This document shows positions 9,804 to 19,056 of a stretch of DNA of 64,000 nt, one piece after another. Where the stretch lies: assembly GCA_938045805.1 (NCBI GenBank), contig CALIBL010000036.1, forward strand, positions 49,985-113,984, read 5' to 3'. The position numbers and the translations under genes are program-made. The notes under the pieces are model-generated. The model was given only the letters and a program-made list of their open reading frames with translations. It did no database searches and was not told where the DNA came from. Within the stretch, counting starts at the first letter, position 1, and every line of letters starts with the position of its first letter. The DNA comes from an uncultured Rubripirellula sp. Lineage in GTDB: Bacteria; Planctomycetota; Planctomycetia; Pirellulales; Pirellulaceae.

Positions 9804-10817
9804 ATGCGATATCACTGCCTGTTTCTACTGATCGTTATCACTTTGTTTCCAGTTCTTAGACCGAGTAAAGCGACTGGGGCCGATTACGGAACGCTTGGCA
9901 AAATTGAACGACTCAATTCACAGCTAAATGATGTCATCGCACCGGGGACAAAAATCGAGGTAATCGCAAAGGGATTCACTTGGTCGGAAGGTCCTGTTTG
10001 GGTTGGAAATCGAGACACGGGACATCTGCTGTTCTCAGATATCCCTCGCAACACCATTTTCAAATGGAGCGAAGAAAATGGCATTGAAGTCTTCATGAAC
10101 CCAAGTGGTTACACCGGTGTTGAATACTATGGACTTGAACCGGGATCCAATGGATTGACACTCGATCCAAACGGCCGTCTAACCCTTTGCGAACACGGTG
10201 ACAGAAGGGTTTCCGTTCTGACTCCTGGGGGTGGTAAAAGAACGTTAGTGGATCACTACAACGGCAAACGACTCAACAGCCCGAATGATCTCGTTTTTGA
10301 TCGTGACGGAAACCTCTTTTTCACCGACCCACCCTACGGGCTGCCAAATCGAGAAAAAGATCCACGACGAGAACTCGACTTTTGTGGCGTCTACCGACTG
10401 AGTCCGCAGGGGCAACTAACTCTCGTGAGCACACAACTAGATCGGCCCAACGGAATCGGTTTTTCACCCGACCAAACCAAACTGTATGTCGCCCAAAGTG
10501 ATCCTTCCAATCCGATTTGGATGTCATTCCCCGTTCTTGAGGACAAGACACTCGGATCCGGTTCGGTTCTCTATGACGCAAAGCGATTCATGGGTGAATA
10601 TCCCGGTCTACCGGATGGCCTAGCTGTACACTCGAGTGGTTTGATTTTTGGCAGTGGCCCCGGTGGCATCTACATTATCACTCCAGAAGGTCAACTGCTC
10701 GGACGCATCATCACCGGCGGAAGAACAAGCAACTGCGCGTTCGGGCCCGATGAAAAAGAGCTTTTCATCACCGCTGATTCCTATCTGTGCAGAGTCCAGA
10801 TTGGAAGATCGGAATAA
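9804..10817 (+). CDS. SMP-30/gluconolactonase family protein, exported
   Basis: 337 residues with an N-terminal signal peptide (LFLLIVITLFPVL, cleavage near residue 25). The mature part is a six-bladed propeller of the SMP-30/gluconolactonase/LRE type: FTWSEGPVWVG near residue 56 with the metal-binding Glu, the repeat LNSPNDLVFDRDGNLFFTDP near 150 with the metal-binding Asn, and LPDGLAVHSSGLIFGSGPGG near 265 with the third metal-ligand Asp. Such enzymes hydrolyse aldonolactones and related cyclic esters with Ca or Zn. In planctomycetes exported copies are common and often serve sugar oxidation in the periplasm. ATG start is clear. It is 113 bp after the glucosidase gene on the same strand, possibly co-transcribed. 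Confidence 0.88.
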   Translation: MRYHCLFLLIVITLFPVLRPSKATGADYGTLGKIERLNSQLNDVIAPGTKIEVIAKGFTWSEGPVWVGNRDTGHLLFSDIPRNTIFKWSEENGIEVFMNPSGYTGVEYYGLEPGSNGLTLDPNGRLTLCEHGDRRVSVLTPGGGKRTLVDHYNGKRLNSPNDLVFDRDGNLFFTDPPYGLPNREKDPRRELDFCGVYRLSPQGQLTLVSTQLDRPNGIGFSPDQTKLYVAQSDPSNPIWMSFPVLEDKTLGSGSVLYDAKRFMGEYPGLPDGLAVHSSGLIFGSGPGGIYIITPEGQLLGRIITGGRTSNCAFGPDEKELFITADSYLCRVQIGRSE

Positions 10818-11112
10818 CGAGTCCAGCTAACGGATGCGAAAATCGTGACCGCGGAAACGACTGATTAGAACCGATGCGTTACAGTGCGGACCTGCGTTTT
10901 GAGTGATGCCGCGGTCGCGAGAATTGACTTTACTGTAGTGCTAGCGGTGGCCTCCGTACTGGAAAGTGGTAATAATTCCGGTGACGGAGGCGGTCAGAAC
11001 ATGGGGTACAACCAATCGCCCAAGCCACACCGGATCAAATGGCAGCGCCCCGTACTAAATGACCGGTCATCCCCAAACCCAACAGCCTCTCGAACCTCAT
11101 ACCGCTCCGACG

Positions 11113-12036
11113 ATGAACGAATTTAAAAACATTCTTGTTGCCACCGACACCAGGCTTAGCGACCATCCTATTGTTCGCGAGTCCGCTGAGATTGCTAGAA
11201 AGAACTCGGGAAAGTTGACCATCATTGACGTGGCACCTGATTTTGCATGGACCGTCAAACTAGCGATGCATGATCACCAGCATCTCCATGATTTGCTCGT
11301 CCAAGAAAAGGCTGAAGCTCTTGAGAAACTTGCAGCACCACTACGTGAATCCGGCTTAGAAGTCGCCACGAAGGTGCTGGAAGGAAAATCTTCGGTCGAA
11401 ATCATTCGCGAGGTAAACCACGGTGGACATGACCTCGTGATGCGAGTCGCCAAGGGTACCGACAGTCGTAGCAGTGGATTCTTTGGAAACACCGGATCGA
11501 GACTCCTGCGGCAGTGTCCATGTTCCGTTTGGCTTGTCTCACAAAATACGACACCGGTCTTCAAGCACATCCTCGCATGTGTGGACACCGCATCGGATGA
11601 TGCAATGGATAAGGAGTTGAATCAACGAGTCTTTGACCTCGCCTCAAAGATTCATCAGTACCACCAAGGAAAGCTCACAACGATGCACACGTGGTACATC
11701 TGGAACGAGCAGATGCTCAAGGGGCGACTCGGGCAAGAAATGTTTGAACAACTCGAAGAGAAAACCCAACGCGTCGTTTCAGAACGTCTCAATGCCTTCC
11801 TCGAGAGTTGCGGCGATCATGACTCGGCTGCAGAAATCATCAAAGGTGAACCGGCAGAAGTCATTCCAAATTACACCGTTGACCACGAGGTAGATCTTGT
11901 GGTGATGGGAACGGTTGCACGCTCAGGGATTGCGGGCATGATCACGGGCAATTCAGCTGAAGAAATCTTGAGCAACATCAAGTGCTCGGTGCTTGCACTC
12001 AAACCAAGTAATTTTGTGAGCCCCATTAAGGATTAG
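11113..12036 (+). CDS. Tandem universal stress protein (two Usp domains)
   Basis: 307 residues from the ATG at 11113; the longer frame from 11059 adds 18 residues unlike the family. Two Usp domains: residues 1-145 begin MNEFKNILVATD and end in GSRLLRQCPCSVWLV; residues 155-305 begin FKHILACVDT and end in AEEILSNIKCSVLALKP. The second has VVMGTVARSGIAGMITGNSAE, the nucleotide-binding loop of ATP-binding Usp proteins. Tandem Usp proteins work in stress survival in the cytoplasm, often with energy limitation. A 295 bp spacer precedes the gene and contains an 8-base inverted repeat (10950-10957 with 10984-10991), so its own promoter is likely. Confidence 0.9.
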   Translation: MNEFKNILVATDTRLSDHPIVRESAEIARKNSGKLTIIDVAPDFAWTVKLAMHDHQHLHDLLVQEKAEALEKLAAPLRESGLEVATKVLEGKSSVEIIREVNHGGHDLVMRVAKGTDSRSSGFFGNTGSRLLRQCPCSVWLVSQNTTPVFKHILACVDTASDDAMDKELNQRVFDLASKIHQYHQGKLTTMHTWYIWNEQMLKGRLGQEMFEQLEEKTQRVVSERLNAFLESCGDHDSAAEIIKGEPAEVIPNYTVDHEVDLVVMGTVARSGIAGMITGNSAEEILSNIKCSVLALKPSNFVSPIKD

Positions 12037-12154
12037 AAGCATCGCTCGCTTCGGCTGTCACCGTGTGTCACGATAGCGTTTTCTTGTTATCCTCGATGAT
12101 CTCGGATTTGCTTGAGAAGTGGAGTGTGAAGTCTCCACCCATCAGCCACAACAG

Positions 12155-13558
12155 CTAGGCAGCGTGCTTGCGCCCCGCGCTTTCACTCGGAACCGTAACG
12201 GTACCATTGGCCGGCAACGAACCTCCAGAGGGAAGAGGCAGGATTTGGCCCTCGGATGCTGCGATCTGCAGATTGTCTGCACCTGTCAATTCCGAGCTAA
12301 CTTGCAGTCGGTCGGTACTAGCCTCTTGCTCCCACCGGTAATCAAAACCAAGTAGTTTCCCGAGCCAAGTTTTTCTCACCCAAACTTCATAGGTGAGCAA
12401 TGACAACGACACGGCACCGATGCAACCGATCATTACCTTGAGAACCGGAGAAACCTGCGGTAGCAACCATTTGAGATCAATCTGCATGAGTCCCAAAAAC
12501 GGATGGTGGACCAAGTAGATCCAAAAAGAGGCCGCAGCGAGGTAGTTCCAGTGTTGAGCAAGCGGCTGACGAAACCTCGCGGCGAAGCCGAGTAGTGCTG
12601 CGGTGGTCAGACTTGCAGCTGCGGTAGTCGTAAGAGCAAGAACAATCGTTGCAGTCTTCTGATCCCCACCTCCCACATGCCATTGCCCGATTAGCATCGC
12701 GGGAAAGATCATTGCAGCGGCAAACCCGGCATACCTAGTCGCATGCCTTGCCAAAAGGTTCAACCCGCAGTCAAAACTACCCAAGCCGACACCCGCAAAG
12801 AAAAACGCTCCACTGTAGAGCCACTTGCTAGGCACTGGGTAAAACCGATGCTGAAATCCCCAGACAACCTCCGGAGCGATCACCAGTGTGGCACTCGCGA
12901 CCACGTATAGTGCGAGGAAGCATCTTCGAGGTGAACGGAACCAATCGGAGATCGAAGGAAAACGTTTACACACAGAGTAAGCGACGGCGAAGACGAGGAC
13001 GTAGAGAAACAAGTATTCCAGGAACCAAAGATGACTGAGGCCCCAAAGATCTTGATCAATGCCGTCTTCAAATTTGAGACTCTTCATCTTCCGAAGCGGA
13101 ATCTTCCCATCAGCAACCCATCCGGACAGCCAGATATATAAGTCGGCAGGTAACACCACAATCGCACCAAAACCAAGTGGGATTAGCAAGCGACGTGCTC
13201 GCGACCGAACAACCTGCTTCGCGTGTGAGCGTTGGAGAGACTGCCATGCAAAATAGCCCGCCATCACCAGAAAGACGGGCATGATGAAGAGCTCAATCAG
13301 CCAAAAACACTGTGAAGCGAGCCAGTGCGGTGTATCGGTAACCGACCAAGCGAGCCCCGGGACGGAAGGCGTCATGTAGGGAACGCAGCTGTGTAGCAAA
13401 ACAACTCCAATCGCTGCCAACCCTCGTAGCCCATCGAGCCCTGGTAATGCGGCGACTGCCCGACGCGTCTCGGGTTCCAAAGCCACGCCCTCAATGTCCA
13501 CAACATCTGCGGATGGAGTCGTCGGACAGGAACGGTGCTTGGGTGAAATCTCGGCCAT
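12155..13558 (-). CDS. Acyltransferase family 3 membrane protein (OpgC-like)
   Basis: 467 residues from the ATG at 13558; the longer frame to 13591 would start with TTG. After about 40 soluble residues comes LDGLRGLAAIGVVLLHS, the first helix and catalytic-His region of acyltransferase-3 proteins, then about ten membrane helices, with RSRARRLLIPLGFG between helices and LSHLWFLEYLFLY in the middle, as in OpgC/MdoC-type transferases. The family moves acyl groups (acetyl, succinyl) onto sugars or lipids in the inner membrane. A soluble tail of about 45 residues follows the last helix. No carbohydrate gene is adjacent, so the acceptor is unknown. It follows the FAD reductase gene on the same strand after about 100 bp. 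Confidence 0.82.
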   Translation of the reverse strand: MAEISPKHRSCPTTPSADVVDIEGVALEPETRRAVAALPGLDGLRGLAAIGVVLLHSCVPYMTPSVPGLAWSVTDTPHWLASQCFWLIELFIMPVFLVMAGYFAWQSLQRSHAKQVVRSRARRLLIPLGFGAIVVLPADLYIWLSGWVADGKIPLRKMKSLKFEDGIDQDLWGLSHLWFLEYLFLYVLVFAVAYSVCKRFPSISDWFRSPRRCFLALYVVASATLVIAPEVVWGFQHRFYPVPSKWLYSGAFFFAGVGLGSFDCGLNLLARHATRYAGFAAAMIFPAMLIGQWHVGGGDQKTATIVLALTTTAAASLTTAALLGFAARFRQPLAQHWNYLAAASFWIYLVHHPFLGLMQIDLKWLLPQVSPVLKVMIGCIGAVSLSLLTYEVWVRKTWLGKLLGFDYRWEQEASTDRLQVSSELTGADNLQIAASEGQILPLPSGGSLPANGTVTVPSESAGRKHAA

Positions 13559-13662
13559 GCCCCAAGATTTATCAAAAATCGCGTTACCCAAGCCAGACCG
13601 ACATCTCAGACCAGCGTCGCTATTCGATCACTGAGCAGAACGTACATGAACCTCCGATCGCA

Positions 13663-14766
13663 TCAATCTGGAGGGCGATTGAGGTGAGCGATCAACGGCG
13701 TGGCAAAACGGGGAAATCGCGAAAGCAACTGTCCCGCCCCATACCGCGCGGCTGAATTCTGCAAAATGCTCGTCAACAAGCGACAAGTTCGCCTCCTCGA
13801 CCCCAACAACTGCCTTTGCCGGAGACACCACTGCTCGCCGAGCGTTAGTAATTCACCTCGCGAATCAGCAATCAGATCAGCAAGCTCGTATCCACTCATC
13901 ATCCCCCATGTCATCCCTTCGCCAGTGAAAGGCTCGACATACCCTGAGGCATCTCCGATTGCGACCAACCGGCCACGACCTGAGAGCCGCGACCTTCTCA
14001 GTGGTGGAGTGACCCTGACATTGGAAGTAACTTCGATCGAGCCGATGGGCAGATGACTCCGCTCGAGCATTTCCAAGATGCGATTCTTCGGCGATCCCTT
14101 TGCAAGCTTTGCGGATCCTGCATTCAATGCTGCCGCGACGTCGACTCGACCATCTTCCAACCGAACCACGCCGACATACCCCTCACGATCGCAAGCCATT
14201 CCGATCACCCCGGTGGGCCACTGATCCACCTTGGCAAAGAATGACGCACCGAACGGCCCATGGGGTAATTCAGTCCATGGTAACATCCGTTTGCTTCCGC
14301 TCGCATTAAGCCCCGACGCTAATACAACTGCCGAATATTTCTGTGCTTGCACCGAGCCGTCTAAACCTTTCAAGGTCACACAAACATGTTCGTCGCTGAT
14401 GGAATCGACCGCAGCTGAAACGGGGGAGTGAACCACCGCACCACTGCGTTCCACTCGCGCAAGCAATTCCGTGTCCAAACGTTCCCTGGAGATGGCAATG
14501 CCCGAATCAAGTGGAATCTGAACCGATCGACCGCCAAGTGATCCAATCCACTTTCGAATTGGCTGACCGTGTGCCAGGATCCAATCCCTTAAATCGACCC
14601 GCTGTAAAACACTGATTCCAGTGCCACCAATACAACACCCGCACACCTTTGCACGCGGAAATCGCTCTTTCTCGACCAAGTGAACATCAACCCCACGGTG
14701 CCTAAGCCGCAACGCACACACGCTACCGGCAACTCCACCACCAATCACAAGAACAGGTTGACTCAT
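13663..14766 (-). CDS. FAD-dependent oxidoreductase, geranylgeranyl-reductase-like
   Basis: 367 residues. VLVIGGGVAGSVCALRLR at residues 5-22 is the FAD-binding Rossmann motif and VDVHLVEKERFPRAKVCG is the PHBH/geranylgeranyl reductase class continuation. IAIGDASGYVEPFTGEGM near residue 280 is the second flavin motif (GD.....P..G.G). Members reduce or hydroxylate lipid-like or polyketide substrates. The methyltransferase gene upstream ends 17 bp before this start, so the two are co-translated. In planctomycetes this pair is often found with a type III polyketide synthase (alkylresorcinol-type pathway); that is known context from the phylum and no such synthase is visible in this window. Cytoplasmic or membrane-peripheral; substrate unassigned. 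Confidence 0.85.
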   Translation of the reverse strand: MSQPVLVIGGGVAGSVCALRLRHRGVDVHLVEKERFPRAKVCGCCIGGTGISVLQRVDLRDWILAHGQPIRKWIGSLGGRSVQIPLDSGIAISRERLDTELLARVERSGAVVHSPVSAAVDSISDEHVCVTLKGLDGSVQAQKYSAVVLASGLNASGSKRMLPWTELPHGPFGASFFAKVDQWPTGVIGMACDREGYVGVVRLEDGRVDVAAALNAGSAKLAKGSPKNRILEMLERSHLPIGSIEVTSNVRVTPPLRRSRLSGRGRLVAIGDASGYVEPFTGEGMTWGMMSGYELADLIADSRGELLTLGEQWCLRQRQLLGSRRRTCRLLTSILQNSAARYGAGQLLSRFPRFATPLIAHLNRPPD

Positions 14767-14783
14767 CTTTGGGTCCTAGCTTT

Positions 14784-15512
14784 TCAAGCAATCGCCGGCA
14801 CAGGACTTTTTGACGTCGCCTCGGTAGTTGCCAGCACAAAGCGGCACGGGAACACCCTCTTCATCTCGAAAGGTCGAGCCAAAGCCGAGGAAGCGATCTC
14901 TCGAAATTCATTCATGGTAAATGCCGCTCGGACACTTGTAATTGCATCATGATGCACCACGGGTGATCGCGTCAGGCACCTCGAGGCGATCCGCACTAAC
15001 TCCATGTTCAATCGACTTCTCTCCAGATCACACAACAGCAAGCCACCGCTGGTGGATGCCTGCATGTTTTGAAGGAGTTGAAAGACTTGCGAATTGGTTA
15101 AGTGATGAAAAAAGAGAGAGCAAGTCACCACATCGAAACCGGTCGGCAACGAACCGGCCAAACAATCCAATTGGATCGATTGAACCGAAACATCCCCCAA
15201 GGCAGCTCGACGTTGTTGCTCGTCGCACGCCGTCTGCCGATTATCAGCAAGGGTCAAATCAAGTCGCCAACCCTCTCGGCGTGCGCGGCGCACCCACGCA
15301 ATGGGAACATCCCCTGAGCCACTTGCGACATCGAGCACTCTCAAGCGACGATCGGGACGTTCACGAAGAAACCTTCGAATCATCCGAAACATGGAAGATT
15401 CGATCCCACTGGCACGGTTCAAGCGAGCGAGTCCCCTGAGGGCTTGCTGATGATCATGCACCGGCAACTTCGGATCGTCCATGATTTCCGGCTGCAAATC
15501 GCGTTGCTTCAT
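14784..15512 (-). CDS. Class I SAM-dependent methyltransferase
   Basis: 242 residues. RLRVLDVASGSGDVPIAW at about residues 57-74 is the SAM-binding motif I, followed by LDLTLADN (acidic end of strand 2) and FDVVTCSLFFHHL (motif IV region of UbiE/COQ5-like enzymes). The N-terminal QALRGLARLNRASG helix is typical of small-molecule O-methyltransferases seen next to flavin reductases. It lies between lgt (35 bp upstream) and the FAD reductase (17 bp downstream), all on the minus strand, forming a likely three-gene transcript. The combination suggests tailoring of a lipidic quinone-like or phenolic product; the substrate cannot be read from sequence. Confidence 0.85.
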   Translation of the reverse strand: MKQRDLQPEIMDDPKLPVHDHQQALRGLARLNRASGIESSMFRMIRRFLRERPDRRLRVLDVASGSGDVPIAWVRRARREGWRLDLTLADNRQTACDEQQRRAALGDVSVQSIQLDCLAGSLPTGFDVVTCSLFFHHLTNSQVFQLLQNMQASTSGGLLLCDLERSRLNMELVRIASRCLTRSPVVHHDAITSVRAAFTMNEFREIASSALARPFEMKRVFPCRFVLATTEATSKSPVPAIA

Positions 15513-15547
15513 GATACCGTCACCTCTTCGTGAACACCGAAATCGAG

Positions 15548-16810
15548 TCAGCTGGGTTCACTCCCGACCTCTCCTGCCCTCAATTTAATCCACAACGCAC
15601 CGCCGATGGAAAGGGATAGGACGACGAGGCTGACAATTTGCGAGATCGACAAGCCTGTACCGAATTGGCCTGATTCATCGACCCTGACGATCTCCAAGCC
15701 AAAACGAAGTAAAGCATAGGCGGAGAATCCGATCATCATTAGCAAACCATCTTTTAGTGGTAAAGCTGACAGGCCACACAATAACAAGCACATCGTTAGC
15801 CCTGACAAGCTACTGATTAGCTGCGCCGGATAAACCGGTAACGCGCACTCGGGCAACTCATCGGGTGACCAGCGATAGCGTTGACCATCCACATCAACAC
15901 GCAGCCCAGGTAGTGCCTGCTCTGCCGGAATCTCGCGTGAGGCCTCGGCAAGATACGACAACTCGTCTCCGATGCCTTGAATCGTTCCCTCCACCGGAAT
16001 CCCGGCACGCTCGGCAAGTGAAGATGCTTCGATCGAGGTGATTTTCCCGGACGCTTTCTCAAACTCCAAACCGATCAACTCACCACTTCGCAGTTGTCGC
16101 TCATAAACGGGACTCTTCGGAGGAAAGTAAAGTGCGTAACTGGCATCTTCACATGGCCCCCCATAGCAACAACCGTTGAATAGACAGCCGACACGACCAA
16201 AAAAGAGCCCCAAGAAAAGGCAGGGAATAATGATGTCGCCGAATCGAAGGAGGCTAAGACGACGATCAAAAACAAAAAACGCCACCGCTAAAAAGCCACC
16301 AATGAATGAACCGTAGACCACCAACCCACCCTCAGTGAAACGCATCATGTTAATTATCGTCTCTCCGCGCGTAGATCCGATGAATTGATCGCGGTACTGG
16401 ATCACGTAGAACAACCGAGCACCAAAAATTCCGCCGATGAACGCCCAAGGTGCCATCGAAAGAATGATTTCGGGATCGATACCACGACGCTTGGCCCGAT
16501 AGGCGGCCAGTGCCACCGCCGAAGCGATACCCGTGAGCAACATGACGCCGTATCCGCGAATCGCCATTCCTACCGGAGCGCCGTCAAGGTTGGTCAATTC
16601 AATGCGAGGTAAAACCAGAATGATGACCGCAGCGAAAATCCCCCAAAGCAATCCCTCAGAATTAACCACTTGCCCCACGCTCGCTCCGCTTCGCCGTGCA
16701 ACGAGGCAGCGAACCAGAATCACCGCTACGAGCACCAGCAACGCCCAACCAAACCCAAAAACGGGCAGGCCAAAAAGTTCATGAGGGATTAGAAAGAGCG
16801 TTCGCCGCAT
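15548..16810 (-). CDS. lgt: Prolipoprotein diacylglyceryl transferase with PDZ-like insert
   Basis: 420 residues against about 290 for E. coli Lgt. It moves diacylglycerol from phosphatidylglycerol to the lipobox cysteine of prolipoproteins in the inner membrane. Membrane helices cover residues 15-35, 55-70, 88-105, 120-135, 162-180 and 193-212; AIRGYGVML (83-91) and GRVGCLFNGCCYGGPC (205-220) are the conserved Lgt segments, and LPVYPAQL (324-331) corresponds to the usual HPSQLYE. Between the last two, residues about 236-322 form an extra soluble region with LIGLEFEKASGKITSIEASS then AERAGIPVEGTIQGIGDEL, which reads like a PDZ domain in the periplasmic loop. Two more helices close the protein. 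The enzyme call is firm; the insert's identity is inferred. Confidence 0.9.
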   Translation of the reverse strand: MRRTLFLIPHELFGLPVFGFGWALLVLVAVILVRCLVARRSGASVGQVVNSEGLLWGIFAAVIILVLPRIELTNLDGAPVGMAIRGYGVMLLTGIASAVALAAYRAKRRGIDPEIILSMAPWAFIGGIFGARLFYVIQYRDQFIGSTRGETIINMMRFTEGGLVVYGSFIGGFLAVAFFVFDRRLSLLRFGDIIIPCLFLGLFFGRVGCLFNGCCYGGPCEDASYALYFPPKSPVYERQLRSGELIGLEFEKASGKITSIEASSLAERAGIPVEGTIQGIGDELSYLAEASREIPAEQALPGLRVDVDGQRYRWSPDELPECALPVYPAQLISSLSGLTMCLLLCGLSALPLKDGLLMMIGFSAYALLRFGLEIVRVDESGQFGTGLSISQIVSLVVLSLSIGGALWIKLRAGEVGSEPS

Positions 16811-16958
16811 GGTTTCACATCACCGTTCCGAGAAAGAAGCAGGACCATTGATCTGGCGGCCACCGCTCCGCTTTTCTACGCTGTTTCCATCGTTAAAGCT
16901 AGATCGCTGCAGAGCTGGATGGCTATTACTCACCCACCGCCATCACTCACCCACCGCG

Positions 16959-17012
16959 ATCGTTCAACCCGAGCTCATCGTTCAACCCGAGCTCATCATT
17001 CATCCAGAGCCC
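16959..17012. repeat. Three 18-base tandem repeats, third copy degenerate
   Basis: ATCGTTCAACCCGAGCTC occurs exactly at 16959-16976 and 16977-16994, then in altered form at 16995-17012. Just upstream, the 13-mer ACTCACCCACCGC is repeated at 16928-16940 and 16945-16957. They sit in the spacer between divergent lgt and the next gene. Probably slippage-derived. Confidence 0.7.
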
Positions 17013-17022
17013 ATCGAGCATC

Positions 17023-17871
17023 ATGTCGCTAGACGGTCACCATACCCGCCAAACAAGCTCCGGTATCAGCCACCCCCGGCATAACTCGGCATGCAGCAAT
17101 TGCAAGCAAACTCATTTCAGCAGAAGCAACAAGAGATTTCCCGTAGCTTTTGTTGTCATTTCGATGATGACATTGATGGCTTCACGAAACATAAGTGGCG
17201 AGACCTTTCGAGTAACCACAAAGGTCTATTCAGGAAAAAGTGTTGATGCATCATCACAACACCTGATTCTGTTTCAGGAAGGTGTGATCTACGACTTCCC
17301 CCAACTCGATACCCGTTTTGTCACCATTTTTGACTCAGGCAAAAAATTGGTGACGATCATGGATCGCGAAACGCAGGTTCAAGCGTCGGTCACCGAAGAT
17401 GACTTGGTGAAGGTCACAGCCCAAGCGCGAGCTGCCGCCTCGACGGAAGATCAAAAAACGCAACTCGGAATCAATGCGTCAGTGGAGCCAAGCAAGCTTG
17501 TTCAGGGCTATCGGATCGCTTTTGGGAGTCTTGAATATCACATGACAAGCCAAAAGGCGAGTTCGCCGGCCGTCGCAGGAGAATTTGCAAAGTTTGTCGA
17601 CCTTGCCGCTCGTCTGAACCTCGTCCGCCGACTTGGGCCACCCCCCTTTGGCAGAATGACTCTCAATCAACACTTGGCCGATCGAGGTGAAATTCCGCTC
17701 GAGACCATTTTGATGCTTAAACGGGATTCAGGCACACAGGAATATCGATCCACTCTAGAAATTGAATCGGTTACGAACCTGAACGAAACGGATCTGAAAA
17801 GGGTCCAAGAGGCTGCTGGGATGCGTGCAATCTATAAGCAAGTGGACCTCAAGTCATTCCCAACGCCGTGA
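17023..17871 (+). CDS. Membrane-anchored or secreted hypothetical protein
   Basis: 282 residues. About 40 basic and polar residues precede a hydrophobic segment (VAFVVISMMTLMA, residues 42-54) ending before SGETF, which would serve as signal peptide or anchor; an ATG within that segment would give too short a signal. The exported part starts with FRVTTKVYSGKSVD and contains a short VIYDFPQLDTRFVTIFDSG stretch typical of planctomycete proteins that read stored settings of a variable, then an Ala/Asp-rich helical region and a basic end. No enzyme motif is seen. It is downstream of repeats and divergent from lgt. The function is unknown and the start uncertain. Confidence 0.62.
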   Translation: MSLDGHHTRQTSSGISHPRHNSACSNCKQTHFSRSNKRFPVAFVVISMMTLMASRNISGETFRVTTKVYSGKSVDASSQHLILFQEGVIYDFPQLDTRFVTIFDSGKKLVTIMDRETQVQASVTEDDLVKVTAQARAAASTEDQKTQLGINASVEPSKLVQGYRIAFGSLEYHMTSQKASSPAVAGEFAKFVDLAARLNLVRRLGPPPFGRMTLNQHLADRGEIPLETILMLKRDSGTQEYRSTLEIESVTNLNETDLKRVQEAAGMRAIYKQVDLKSFPTP

Positions 17872-18145
17872 CTCATCTCTCGGATTGGCTCAATAAGTTA
17901 ACGGAAAGAATTGCTTCAGGTTTACCGGATGACCGTCCAAAACACGAATCAATCGCAGCGAGTCCTCGAAACCAATAGTCAAAGACAGACAACAGGCTGG
18001 TTTCCTACCGACTTCTCAATAACGAGCTCTTTACCAAGATTTCTTGCTCCGGCTCTTGATCCTCATTGCAACCAACGCAATAACCTTTTGTAGCGGTTAT
18101 CGACACTCCGTTTTCGGACTTTCATTTCTAAACAGCATCCCTCTC

Positions 18146-18958
18146 ATGAAAATCAAATGCCCTGCCTGCGCGAAGGTTCTTTCTATTCCCGACTCGGCTG
18201 CAGGCAAAGTTGTCAAATGCCCCTGCGGTAAACAGCTCAAAGCACCCGCTGCGCCTGCTGGTAGCGCAGCCAATGCATCGGGCGGCGGCACACCAAATCC
18301 TGCGACCAACTCCCCTGCTCGGAAACCAACCGCTTCTGGCGGCGGGATTGACCCAGGAATTTTTGATGATTTGACGGATAATGATCTACAGCCAATAAAA
18401 ACGGCAAGCAACCCTTACCAAAGCTCCGTGACGGGTCAAAATGCTTCGGCGTCAGGTGGCCCCCAAGAACTAGCTAGTATCGGCCAGCGAATCGGCGGTA
18501 CGTTGCTCGATGGCCTGCTCAGCCTCCTGATGATGATCCCCGGTTTATTCGTCGGCGGTGGAATGATCGTTGCTGGCGTTGCGGCTGCCGCACAAGCGGA
18601 AGCGGAGGGCGGTGCATCGACCGAAACAGCAGCGCTTGTGGGAGGCGGAATTCTTTTGGGTGGTCTGATCATTGCCGGTAACGCTCTGATACCGATGGTG
18701 GTCAATATCGTGCTCATCTCTAAGTCAGGACAAAGCCTTGGTAAAAAAATTGTGGGCACAAAAATGGTCGATCAGAACACCGGTGTGACCGTTGGTTTTG
18801 TGCATGGCTTCCTTCTACGAACTTTCGTCTTCCAATTGATTACTGGCATACCGATCATTGGTGGCTTCATCGCACTAGCAGACATTGTTTTCCTTTTCAC
18901 CGAGGGTAACCAAACGCTGCACGATCGACTCGCGGGAACTCGCGTGGTTCGAGCCTGA
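18146..18958 (+). CDS. Zinc-ribbon plus RDD-domain membrane protein
   Basis: 270 residues from the ATG at 18146, since MKIKCPACAKVLSIPDSAAG is a natural N-terminus. Residues 1-30 are a zinc ribbon with two CxxC/CxC pairs (CPAC, CPCGK). Residues 31-110 are a Pro/Ala/Gly-rich linker. From about residue 110 an RDD domain follows: ASIGQRIGGTLLDGLLSLL (the Arg and Asp that name the family), a Gly-rich second helix, then GQSLGKKIVGTKMVDQNTG and the last helices ending HDRLAGTRVVRA. RDD proteins are small membrane proteins, some linked to ion exchange. Zinc-ribbon-RDD fusions are frequent in planctomycetes and have no assigned role. Confidence 0.82.
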   Translation: MKIKCPACAKVLSIPDSAAGKVVKCPCGKQLKAPAAPAGSAANASGGGTPNPATNSPARKPTASGGGIDPGIFDDLTDNDLQPIKTASNPYQSSVTGQNASASGGPQELASIGQRIGGTLLDGLLSLLMMIPGLFVGGGMIVAGVAAAAQAEAEGGASTETAALVGGGILLGGLIIAGNALIPMVVNIVLISKSGQSLGKKIVGTKMVDQNTGVTVGFVHGFLLRTFVFQLITGIPIIGGFIALADIVFLFTEGNQTLHDRLAGTRVVRA

Positions 18959-19056
18959 TTAGGTGATGCGAAAGACCGGCAAGCGAGTGAGCTCGATGAT
19001 GCCCAAGAGGCGACCTAGTCCGTTGAATTGATGGATAATGATAGCGGTGGGAAAAG

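Noticed and set aside
10950..10991. Inverted repeat GCCTCCGT/ACGGAGGC considered as a terminator
   Set aside because: The 26-base loop and lack of a T run do not suit an intrinsic terminator; could be a weak regulatory hairpin.
16928..17012. Short tandem repeats considered as a CRISPR array
   Set aside because: Units are adjacent without spacers and only three copies; no cas genes nearby.
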